This document shows positions 1 to 5,942 of a DNA stretch of 15,626 nucleotides, piece by piece. Location of the stretch: assembly GCA_024404125.1 (NCBI GenBank), contig JAKSQL010000009.1, positions 1-15,626 of the forward strand, given 5' to 3'. The position numbers were made by a program, and so were the translations under genes. The stretch comes from Clostridia bacterium (GTDB lineage Bacteria; Bacillota; Clostridia; Oscillospirales; Acutalibacteraceae). Each line of letters opens with the position of its first letter. Positions within the stretch are counted from its first letter, which is position 1. The notes under the pieces were generated by a model, which was not told the origin of the DNA, ran no database searches, and saw only the letters and a program-made list of their open reading frames with translations.

Positions 1-46
1 TATTGCTATTATTGTTGTTATTGTCATCATTATAAAAGAAAAACAT
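1..46 (-). CDS. 5' end of an Asn-rich hypothetical protein (partial)
   Basis: Only the first 15 codons are inside the window; they read MFFFYNDDNNNNNSN. The ATG lies eight bases after an AGGAG ribosome binding site at 55-59. A TGATACAAT stretch on the minus strand just upstream could be an extended -10 box, but no good -35 goes with it. An overlapping ATG at 54 is in another frame and touches the AGGAG, so it is too close to be the start. Nothing can be said about function, and the Asn run could belong to many low-complexity proteins. Confidence 0.5.
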   Translation of the reverse strand, partial: MFFFYNDDNNNNNSN

Positions 47-154
47 ATTTTCATCTCCTATTACATTAAAGATATTGTATCATATTTCGACACATTTTTC
101 CATTATTTTTATAAAATTACATACATTATTCTGCTTTCAAAAAAATCTTTAAAT

Positions 155-193
155 AAAAAACCGGAGCCGTAGGTCATTAAACCGTCCGACTCC
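155..193 (-). terminator. Rho-independent terminator of the AbiE operon
   Basis: On the minus strand the arms GGAGTCG and CGGCTCC (top-strand 187-193 and 163-169) pair with one G-U. An inner GGT/ACC pair can extend the stem, and GGTTTTTT follows. It lies directly after the stop codon of the toxin gene, in the right orientation to end that transcript. Confidence 0.75.
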
Positions 194-199
194 AATTTT

Positions 200-1132
200 T
201 CATTCATCAATATTTTTCAATGTATCATTAATTTTTTCAAAAACATTTATTGCATCATCAAATTTTTGCTGTTGGTCAGTATATAAAAGGTCTTTGTGAA
301 GATTTTCATATTCAAAACGTACTTTATCATCAAGATAACATTTCCAAGCATCAAAATCATACGGTCCGGTTGGGTCATATTCTTTACTTATATTACGCTT
401 GGTAAGATAATATGAATCTGTTCCTTTTGTAAGCCTTATAAGGCGTTTAAGTTCATCCGTATCATTCAAAAACTCTCTGATTTCAGGGAGATTGAAAAGG
501 CGTGTTACATCGTAAATGTGCCGTACTTTTGTTTCGATGTTCCCGCAAATTGCATGGCGTTTTACCGACATTATCTTGTCGATGAATGTGCGTTCAATAT
601 TAAGCACATTTAAGGTAACAGGGGAAAGTCCATATTTTTGTATATCCTCTTCTCCGCCGTTCTGTTCTAAAAATTCGTGAATATAACTTTTAAATATTTT
701 CTTAGAATACGGGTCGGGGCGGACGCTACTTCCGATTTCAAGTTTAACTCGGTTTTCTTTGTCCCCAAACCAAACATACATACTTTTACTGCGGTTTGAC
801 CTTTCGGCGTTGATTTTTTCAGTTTCGGCATGGACGGTCATAATACTTTCTATTCTCTTTATGGTTTTGTCGCAAACTTTATCGCTTTCATCCATACCGA
901 GATATGTCAAATCTATATCTTCCGAAAAGCGTTCTATTGAGCCGGGATAACATTTGCTGAGCGATGTTCCACCCTTGAAAACACACTTTTCGGCATAATC
1001 ACTGTCTGCCAAATTTTTAAGAAGCAAAACGATATAATAATCACGCTCTATTGCTGATTCCGGCAAATGCTTTTGCGATGCAACGATTGAAATCAAATCC
1101 TTAAATTCATTCGGAAACCAGTGCAAATTCAT
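200..1132 (-). CDS. abiEii: AbiEii/AbiGii-family nucleotidyltransferase toxin
   Basis: This is the 310-residue toxin half of an AbiE (type IV) toxin-antitoxin system. The family has a DNA polymerase beta-like nucleotidyltransferase fold; toxins of this group act on GTP or transfer nucleotides to tRNA, stopping growth and blocking phage. The nucleotidyltransferase signature is clear: FKGGTSLSK at residues 52-60, then RFSEDIDL at 68-75 with the two metal-binding aspartates D72 and D74. VKLEIG near 128-133 and FIDKIMSVKRHA near 187-198 fit the later conserved family motifs. The ATG has a GGAGGA site five bases upstream and overlaps the antitoxin's last codons by 26 bp, which implies translational coupling. 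Length is normal for the family and no break is visible. The family call is firm; the actual substrate is inferred from relatives only. Confidence 0.9.
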   Translation of the reverse strand: MNLHWFPNEFKDLISIVASQKHLPESAIERDYYIVLLLKNLADSDYAEKCVFKGGTSLSKCYPGSIERFSEDIDLTYLGMDESDKVCDKTIKRIESIMTVHAETEKINAERSNRSKSMYVWFGDKENRVKLEIGSSVRPDPYSKKIFKSYIHEFLEQNGGEEDIQKYGLSPVTLNVLNIERTFIDKIMSVKRHAICGNIETKVRHIYDVTRLFNLPEIREFLNDTDELKRLIRLTKGTDSYYLTKRNISKEYDPTGPYDFDAWKCYLDDKVRFEYENLHKDLLYTDQQQKFDDAINVFEKINDTLKNIDE

Positions 1133-1814
1133 ATAAATCCTCCATTCTCGGATGCTTGTAAACCGACAGTGTCGATAAATATTCGTTTAAATTATTTTTG
1201 ACTCCATAGAAGTTTAGTATTTCCCTTAAAAAAGAAATCGTTGATTTCTTATAAGTCTTTGCGGAAATAACTTCCTTAAATGCTTCTTTTCGGAAAGATG
1301 AAGCCAATTTTTTTGTAAAATCTAAAAATGCAGAATAATTTATCTCCTGTATTGAATTAAAATTTTGGAGAACCTCCAAACCCTCAACCATATTTTTGAC
1401 TTCAGGCGAAAACTCAAGCGGCACCTGATGAACAATAACATTGCGTATTGATTTCGAAAATCCTTCAAGAGCGGAAGACATAACATTAACAGTTTTTGAT
1501 ATTTGCGTTGTTAGATTCAGCGCATTATATAAATAATATCCTACCACTGTTCCTGTTTCGTTTTCAGTAAATGCGGTGACGATCTCTTTTTCTGTTGGTG
1601 GAACAATCCCATATTTCGTAATTTTTGGTTTATGATAAGTGCCTTTTGCAATTTTTACAAGTTCTCCTGATTCACACATTCTTTGAAGTGCTTTATAATA
1701 TGCTACTTCGGTCATTTGATTTGATAATTTTTCTTTATATAAATTGTTGGCAATTATTAATTCATTTTCTTTGTATTTGCTTAAAGCGTTGTTTATAGGG
1801 GCATTGCTTTTCAT
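1107..1814 (-). CDS. AbiEi-like antitoxin (DUF6088-type, winged-helix N-terminus)
   Basis: This is the 235-residue antitoxin and probable repressor of the toxin that follows. The N-terminal ~65 residues look like a winged helix, with helical turns ending in a GELVKIAKGTYHKP wing. The rest is the helical/beta domain found in AbiEi and DUF6088 proteins, including KYGIVPPTEKEIV and the GYYLYNALNLTTQ segment. In known AbiE systems the antitoxin represses its own operon and neutralises the toxin without stable binding. I chose the ATG at 1814 over a GTG nine bases earlier. The AGGAGG at 1824-1829 sits about eight bases before the ATG, whereas the GTG lies inside the ribosome binding site. Placement just before and overlapping the toxin gene supports the assignment. 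Confidence 0.82.
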   Translation of the reverse strand: MKSNAPINNALSKYKENELIIANNLYKEKLSNQMTEVAYYKALQRMCESGELVKIAKGTYHKPKITKYGIVPPTEKEIVTAFTENETGTVVGYYLYNALNLTTQISKTVNVMSSALEGFSKSIRNVIVHQVPLEFSPEVKNMVEGLEVLQNFNSIQEINYSAFLDFTKKLASSFRKEAFKEVISAKTYKKSTISFLREILNFYGVKNNLNEYLSTLSVYKHPRMEDLYEFALVSE

Positions 1815-1840
1815 ATTCTGCACCTCCTTTTTATGGTTTT

Positions 1841-1869
1841 ATTATATGTTTTAATTTTGATTTTGTCAA
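1841..1869 (-). promoter_or_regulatory. Consensus sigma-A promoter of the AbiE operon
   Basis: On the minus strand TTGACA (1864-1869) and TATAAT (1841-1846) are separated by exactly 17 bases. Both hexamers match consensus perfectly. The antitoxin ribosome binding site begins about 12 bases after the -10 box, so the 5' untranslated leader is very short. Confidence 0.85.
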
Positions 1870-1893
1870 GTATTTTTAATTTTTACTTGACAA
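1863..1893. promoter_or_regulatory. Palindromic operator over the AbiE -35 box
   Basis: TTGTCAAGTA (1863-1872) and TACTTGACAA (1884-1893) are perfect 10-base inverted arms with an 11-base AT spacer. One arm contains the whole -35 box, so a dimer bound here would block RNA polymerase. AbiEi antitoxins are known to autoregulate through inverted repeats upstream of their operon, so this is the natural candidate site. Binding by this antitoxin is inferred. Confidence 0.6.
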
Positions 1894-2098
1894 TTTGCTC
1901 TTATTTATTTTTTTCATTATTCGAAAAAATATGCCGTTATAAACAAAAGGTTGCTATAATTTCCTTTGTTTACAAATGGCAAATAGTATAATGCTTTTAA
2001 AACGAATATAATTTTTTCTTAAAGCACCGGTTTCTGCTTTAAAAGTTTTTGCATATCAGTCACAGTAATGAGTTCCGATTTCTATCGGTTTTGCGGCA

Positions 2099-2270
2099 CA
2101 ACCGTAGGCCCCTGCGTAGACTTGCTTGATATTACCGCTTTTTGTGTGTTAAAAAAGTCCTCAAATCCGCATCATTACTGCGTTTTTGTATTATACGGTT
2201 TTGTGTATTCGAGAGAAATTTCAAAATTATTTGTTTTTCCACAAAACCGTACCATACAAAACACTTCTAA
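2099..2270. repeat. Diverged direct repeat, copy 1, with internal inverted repeat
   Basis: This stretch matches 3374-3545 in the same orientation with scattered changes and small gaps. The best blocks are CCCCTGCGTAGAC (2109-2121) against CCCCTACGTAGAC (3385-3397), and the block starting AATCCGCAT at 2164 against the one starting AATCTGCAT at 3440. Inside it, arms at 2184-2203 and 2242-2261 pair at 18 of 20 positions around a 38-base loop. It occupies the gene-free stretch between the winged-helix gene and the AbiE promoter. The remaining part, 1894-2098, is AT-rich and shows only a weak hairpin (TTAAAGCA/TGCTTTAA at 2019-2042). Confidence 0.65.
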
Positions 2271-2292
2271 AATAGTTTTATCTGATTTAGAA

Positions 2293-3375
2293 TTAGTATT
2301 TATCGTGCGGAACATAAGCATATTCTCCTTTTCCGTTTTTAAAGGGCTTGTTTGAAATCATAAATTTGCGACCGTCTATTTTAAGCAATTTTTCTACAGC
2401 ATCAACTTCGATTGTATGCAACCTTGCGTTTTTGCCTTTAAGATAATTTTGCATTGCACATAACTGAAACGGCAGTAAAACAATGTGCGTTGTATTTTTT
2501 GAATTCTTTATTACTCTTTTCATTCGCTCCGTATTAGAGTCAAAACCAATTACTAAATTTTCGTTTGTTTTAATATTTATTCCGTCTGAATCTATAAGTT
2601 CCGATGTGGCATAATCTTCTCTTAAAATCAGTTTTGCGAGTTTTTCTCTGTAATTATCAACAGATATAATGTTTATTACATCAAGACCGTTTGAATCAAG
2701 CGTAATAAATGCAACAGGCACTCTGAATTTTTCTATTGCCTCGTAAAACGAATTGGTATTAACCTTATCTTTTTTAACAGGTTGATTTTGGCTTATCTTT
2801 AACACATCCGAAATATCGCCATTTGTGGTAAATAAAACGGTAGGTTTATGACCCTGTAAAAACACTTTGGAAGAAAAAGTTAACTCTTCTATCTCTGTAT
2901 GAATACCGTAATTATCTTTTGAAATAAAATACGGTACAAACATCGTATTTCGTAAATAATAAAATCCGCAAAGCTGCGTTGCACCGAGTGGATTTGAAAA
3001 AGATTTACGCCTAAATGTAAAGGACGGGATAAACACATTATTCATCCCTTCTTTTACAATTTCTTTCTTAAAAACATCGGCCCCGCTTTTTAAAAAGAAT
3101 TTTGTAATCTTCGCTGTTTCGAGTCGTCTATACAGCGCTTTTGATTTACCGAGATAAGCTTTATCCCTTTGAAAATCAAATCCCAAACTTTGCAGGTAGT
3201 CGTAACCTTTATCACTTACCCTTACACTCAGTCCGCTTCTGCTCTTTCTTAAAAGTCCGTAAAGCAATAAAACCTCTATTGCCTCTTGCTCCGAAATCCC
3301 ACCGGTTTCTACGGGCAAATCTTTGCATAAGGCACACAGTCCCAAAATCTCTATCTCACCTTTTGTAAAAATCAT
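2293..3375 (-). CDS. Winged-helix protein of unknown function
   Basis: I do not recognise a named family for this 360-residue protein. Residues 1-65 look like a winged helix: GEIEILGLCALC, a second helix around SEQEAIEVLLLYGLL, then the wing RKSRSGLSVRVSDKGYDYL. A basic patch, KSKALYRRLETAKITKFF, follows at about 77-94. The remaining ~260 residues alternate hydrophobic strands and helices, with VPVAFITLDSNGLDVINIISVDNYREKLAKL a likely strand-strand-helix unit. There is no signal peptide or membrane span. The overall plan, a wHTH followed by a larger alpha/beta domain, recalls replication-relaxation or mobilisation accessory proteins of plasmids and conjugative elements, but I see no diagnostic motif. 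The ATG has GGGGTG seven bases upstream. Both ends are flanked by copies of one repeat, so the protein may bind the palindromes in those copies. Confidence 0.7.
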   Translation of the reverse strand: MIFTKGEIEILGLCALCKDLPVETGGISEQEAIEVLLLYGLLRKSRSGLSVRVSDKGYDYLQSLGFDFQRDKAYLGKSKALYRRLETAKITKFFLKSGADVFKKEIVKEGMNNVFIPSFTFRRKSFSNPLGATQLCGFYYLRNTMFVPYFISKDNYGIHTEIEELTFSSKVFLQGHKPTVLFTTNGDISDVLKISQNQPVKKDKVNTNSFYEAIEKFRVPVAFITLDSNGLDVINIISVDNYREKLAKLILREDYATSELIDSDGINIKTNENLVIGFDSNTERMKRVIKNSKNTTHIVLLPFQLCAMQNYLKGKNARLHTIEVDAVEKLLKIDGRKFMISNKPFKNGKGEYAYVPHDKY

Positions 3376-3425
3376 CGCCGTACACCCCTACGTAGACCTA
3401 CTTGCTTTTGCATTTTTTCTTTCAT
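3372..3425 (-). CDS. Possible 17-residue basic leader peptide
   Basis: An ATG at 3425, about ten bases after a GGAAG, opens a frame encoding MKEKMQKQVGLRRGVRR. Its TGA overlaps the ATG of the winged-helix gene (ATGA at 3375-3372). Seven of 17 residues are Lys or Arg. The overlap suggests translational coupling, but a frame this short can arise by chance. The equivalent frame is not present in repeat copy 1. Confidence 0.3.
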   Translation of the reverse strand: MKEKMQKQVGLRRGVRR

Positions 3426-3545
3426 AAAAATCTACTTCCAATCTGCATTACTACTGACTTTTTGTATGGTACGGATTTTTGCATTTTAACAAAATTAAAA
3501 TTTTTATGCTTTTTACAATAACCGTACCGTACAAAAGTCGTTTTC
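3374..3545. repeat. Diverged direct repeat, copy 2, leader of the winged-helix gene
   Basis: This is the second copy of the sequence at 2099-2270. It covers the whole upstream region of the winged-helix gene and ends at its start codon. GACTTTTTGTATGGTACGG (3456-3474) and CCGTACCGTACAAAAGTC (3522-3539) are inverted arms around a 47-base AT-rich loop. The core GTATGGTACGG, allowing one or two changes, thus appears four times in the window, as one inverted pair in each copy. I could not pick a convincing promoter here. Confidence 0.65.
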
Positions 3546-3580
3546 TTTAATGTTTTTGTATGTTTTATGTTCTTAAATTT

Positions 3581-4351
3581 CTACCTTTCAAACTCGCTTG
3601 TGTTCGTTAGTGAAATGTTCAAATACCAAAATCCGTAATAATAAGTTATACCCACACCGACAAAGCTATAACCCGAACTGCCGATATATGCCCAGTGGTC
3701 AAGACTTTTTCTGCACATATCCGCAAAGTGTTTTGCCACCTCATCAACGCTACCGTGAAAACCGGAATTTGCTATTGCTTCACTTGTGTATGCGGTGTAG
3801 TACGGCACACCCTCTAAACCAAACTCGGCAGGGTTAATATACTGACCGTATTTAAGTGCAGTTGCGGCGGCTCGCTCATCATTTGTATCGTGAGCGAAAT
3901 GTGCGGTTAACTGATTGCTTCGGTATTTTGCATATTCTGTTAATCCCGATAGTTTTTGTAAGCCGTTGCTTCCAATAGCCGCTCGGTAATTATTTAGATA
4001 GTCAATAATACGATTTGCAATAGCGGTTTCGTCATTTTCATTTGCTTCGTTATTTGCCGCCGTAGGTGTCGGATAGAAAACACTTTGACTTTCATCATTT
4101 GCAGTTGAAATTTCAGCAGGCAAAGAGCTTTGAGCGGTTTTTGTACTTTGTTCTACGCTTTCATTTTTGCTTTCCGAAGCAGCTTGCGGTGTGCTTAATA
4201 TTTCTGTATTACTTTCTGCACTTGCAACATTAGAAACGGTTTCTTCCACCGACACAGATTACAAAGAATCACTTTTTGTATCTTTTGGCTTTGCACACGA
4301 GGATAACAATAAACTTAAAACAAAAACATAAATAAAAACATATTTTTTCAT
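3581..4351 (-). pseudogene. CAP-domain (SCP/PR1-like) lipoprotein gene with an in-frame stop
   Basis: The intact frame would encode about 256 residues. From the ATG at 4351 it reads a lipoprotein signal peptide, MKKYVFIYVFVLSLLLSSC, with lipobox LSSC and lipid-accepting Cys19. At codon 31 there is a TAA (4259-4261), after which the same frame runs on without interruption. A Ser/Thr/Glu/Asn-rich linker of ~75 residues leads into a CAP domain: helix IANRIIDYLNNYRAAIG, the HFAHD segment, and a HWAYIGSSGYSFVGVGITYY end resembling CAP motif 2. CAP proteins are secreted or surface-anchored and often of unclear activity. A GTG at 4255 could restart translation, but it has no ribosome binding site and would give a protein without an export signal. 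A single base change (for example CAA to TAA) would explain the break. A sequencing error or stop readthrough are alternatives. Confidence 0.8.
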
Positions 4352-4475
4352 AACAGTACCTCATTTTCATAAAATTTTATACATTGAAAAAGAGATAATT
4401 ACTGTTTTTCGACTGCCAAAACACTGATTATTACTTGATTTTTTGCTAAATCCTATAAGATTACTCGCACCAATT

Positions 4476-4514
4476 AAGGCACTCACACTTTTGTGTGGGT
4501 GCCTTGATTTTTTT
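4476..4514 (+). terminator. Strong rho-independent terminator with no recognised gene upstream
   Basis: Arms 4476-4488 and 4493-4505 form a 13-bp stem with one G-T wobble and a TTTT loop, followed by GATTTTTTT. The T-tract is on the plus strand, yet no plus-strand gene precedes it. Most of 4352-4700 is otherwise AT-rich sequence with no supported gene; a 42-codon minus-strand frame (4483-4611) ends inside this hairpin and is not called. Confidence 0.7.
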
Positions 4515-4700
4515 GTATGATATATAAGTCTGACGATTCAAAAAGAGCATATATTTTTTCAGGTGTTACAAATTTATTTTCCATAATTTCAACCGCTTTC
4601 TGATTTTTCATATCGCAATATAAAATCGATTTTTTCTATAACTTTTTGAAAATTTGTATACTAAAAAACAGTTTTTAGCAACTTCTGTTTTCTGTTATTA

Positions 4701-4826
4701 TTACAGTTTAATCTGCCGACTTTTATTTGTCTGTTGTTTTTCGGCGTATTCGCCTATTTTAGTTTCTTTGCGTATTTTCTTTGGGAAATAACCGGCAGGT
4801 TCCACGTAAAGAATTTTCTTATTCAT
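4701..4826 (-). CDS. Small hypothetical protein, coupled to the EF-hand-loop gene
   Basis: This is a 41-residue protein, basic overall. It begins MNKKILYVEPAGYFPKKI and continues with a KIGEYAEKQQ segment and a Lys/Arg-rich tail. I do not recognise a named family. Its ATG overlaps the stop codon of the preceding small gene (ATGA at 4826-4823). A GGAG about ten bases upstream lies inside that gene, the usual layout for translational coupling. No signal peptide or membrane span is visible. The main support is the coupled position and a composition that looks protein-like rather than random; length alone proves nothing. Confidence 0.5.
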   Translation of the reverse strand: MNKKILYVEPAGYFPKKIRKETKIGEYAEKQQTNKSRQIKL

Positions 4827-4984
4827 TCCTCTTCATCTCCAAATAAACTGTCCTCATTTTCTTCGGACTCTAAATCCTTTTCTTTTTCAATTATATCCGC
4901 AATAAATGTTAACTCTATTGCCTGCTCAATCGGGTCTGATTTGCCGTTACCGTTAAGGTCAAATAAATTTCCGAAAATGCCCAT
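4823..4984 (-). CDS. Small acidic protein with a single EF-hand-like loop
   Basis: This 53-residue protein begins MGIFGNLFDLNGNGKSDPIE. Residues 9-20 (DLNGNGKSDPIE) place Asp, Asn, Asn, Asp and Glu at loop positions 1, 3, 5, 9 and 12, the pattern of a calcium-binding EF-hand or dockerin-like loop. A helix (QAIELTFIADIIEKEKDL) and a very acidic tail ending in GDEEE follow. There is no signal peptide. I start it at the ATG at 4984 because AAGGAG lies eight bases upstream; a longer frame reaching 5128 runs into the birA promoter region and lacks such a site. A single isolated loop may bind metal weakly, pair in a dimer, or be structural only. The role is unknown. Confidence 0.65.
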   Translation of the reverse strand: MGIFGNLFDLNGNGKSDPIEQAIELTFIADIIEKEKDLESEENEDSLFGDEEE

Positions 4985-5065
4985 AAAACTATCTCCTTTT
5001 AATTTTAATGATTTCATTTTAATACGATTAGTGTACAAAAATACGGACTTTGGGCAAAATACCAC

Positions 5066-5094
5066 TTGATTACTTTTGTGTATAAGAGTATCAT
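5066..5094 (+). promoter_or_regulatory. Likely birA promoter
   Basis: TTGATT (5066-5071) and TATCAT (5089-5094) are separated by 17 bases, and birA starts 27 bases after the -10 box. Each hexamer departs from consensus at two or fewer positions. No other promoter-like pair is closer to the gene. Confidence 0.45.
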
Positions 5095-5120
5095 ATATAC
5101 ATAAAGTCAGGAGGGGTGTT

Positions 5121-5900
5121 ATGAACAAAAGTTTTGAAAATGAAATAAGAAAAAGTGTAAACCTTAAAAACGTTGTTTGTTTTGACAGTATTCCTTCTAC
5201 AAACGGTTACTTAAAAGAACTCGCAAAAGGCGGCGAAAATACAGTAACACTCGCTTTAGCAAAAACGCAGACTGCGGGTAAAGGTCGGCTCGGCAAAAGT
5301 TTTGTATCAGAAATGGGCGGTGCCTACTTTTCGCTGCTTTTCTTCCCCGACTTGAAAGCGGAGGACGGATACCTGCTAACCGTTTTGGCGGCGGTATGCG
5401 CTATGGAAACGGTAGAAGAAATATCGGGCAAAAATTGTCTTATAAAATGGGTAAACGATATATATCTTGACAACAAAAAGGTGTGCGGCATACTTTGTGA
5501 AAGTGCCACCGAAACAAAAAGCGGTAATATTAAATATGCGGTGTTGGGCATTGGAATAAACGTATTTAAAGAGTGCATTACCGAAAGTATAAAAGACATC
5601 GCAACCAGTGTATTTAATGACCGTAAGTATGACGAAACAGAAATTTCAAAAATAATATCCGTGTTTTGCAACAAGTTTTTACAAGGACTTGAAACCTTAA
5701 GCGACAAGGCCTTTATAGAAAAATACCGTAAGAATTCTTATCTTGACGGTAAAGAAATACAGTACGTAAAAAACGGACAAATTCACTGTGCTACTGTTTT
5801 AGGTATTGATGATAAATGCCGGCTTACCATAGAAGAAGACGGCAAAAATATAAAACTGTTTTCGGGCGATATAACAATAGGAAAAAACTTTAAAAAATAA
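5121..5900 (+). CDS. birA: Biotin-[acetyl-CoA-carboxylase] ligase, class I (no DNA-binding domain)
   Basis: This 259-residue enzyme activates biotin to biotinyl-AMP and transfers it to a lysine of biotin-carrier domains in the cytosol. The ligase motifs are present in order: STN at 26-28, the biotinyl-AMP loop GKGRLGK at 53-59, KWVNDI at 109-114, VCGILCE at 121-127 and GIGIN at 143-147. A C-terminal SH3-like domain follows, ending in LFSGDITIG. The protein starts directly with the catalytic core, so it lacks the winged helix that makes some BirA proteins repressors of biotin genes. I use the ATG at 5121 because AGGAGG lies six bases upstream; earlier in-frame starts have no such site. Its obvious client in this window is the free-standing biotin carrier at 11795-12163. 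Confidence 0.93.
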   Translation: MNKSFENEIRKSVNLKNVVCFDSIPSTNGYLKELAKGGENTVTLALAKTQTAGKGRLGKSFVSEMGGAYFSLLFFPDLKAEDGYLLTVLAAVCAMETVEEISGKNCLIKWVNDIYLDNKKVCGILCESATETKSGNIKYAVLGIGINVFKECITESIKDIATSVFNDRKYDETEISKIISVFCNKFLQGLETLSDKAFIEKYRKNSYLDGKEIQYVKNGQIHCATVLGIDDKCRLTIEEDGKNIKLFSGDITIGKNFKK

Positions 5901-5940
5901 CCGCGTAAGGTTCGTAAAGAAGACTTACGCGGTTATCTTT
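5898..5940. terminator. Bidirectional terminator between birA and trpB
   Basis: TAACCGCGTAAG (5898-5909) and CTTACGCGGTTA (5924-5935) are perfect 12-base arms with a 14-base loop. T-rich TCTTTT follows on the plus strand, and the A-run at 5885-5897 gives a T-tract on the minus strand. The birA stop codon is part of the stem. Both convergent genes can end here. Confidence 0.85.
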
Positions 5941-5942
5941 TA

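Noticed and set aside
2068..2355. A 95-codon plus-strand frame between the AbiE operon and the winged-helix gene.
   Set aside because: It has no ribosome binding site, runs through repeat copy 1 and overlaps the end of the winged-helix gene in antisense; its residue pattern looks random.
2099..3545. Reading the two flanking repeats as integron attC sites.
   Set aside because: The order gene-hairpin-gene-hairpin is suggestive, but no GTTRRRY-type recombination boxes are visible, no integrase is in the window, and copy 2 runs into the start codon of the next gene.
4485..4611. A 42-codon minus-strand frame (MKNQKAVEIMENKF and onward) as a real gene.
   Set aside because: No ribosome binding site is present, and its last codons are simply the terminator stem. 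It is kept only as a possible remnant.
4734..5069. A 111-codon plus-strand frame opposite the two small genes.
   Set aside because: It is the antisense of the EF-hand-loop gene and its neighbour, is rich in Ser and Phe as such shadows are, and has no ribosome binding site.
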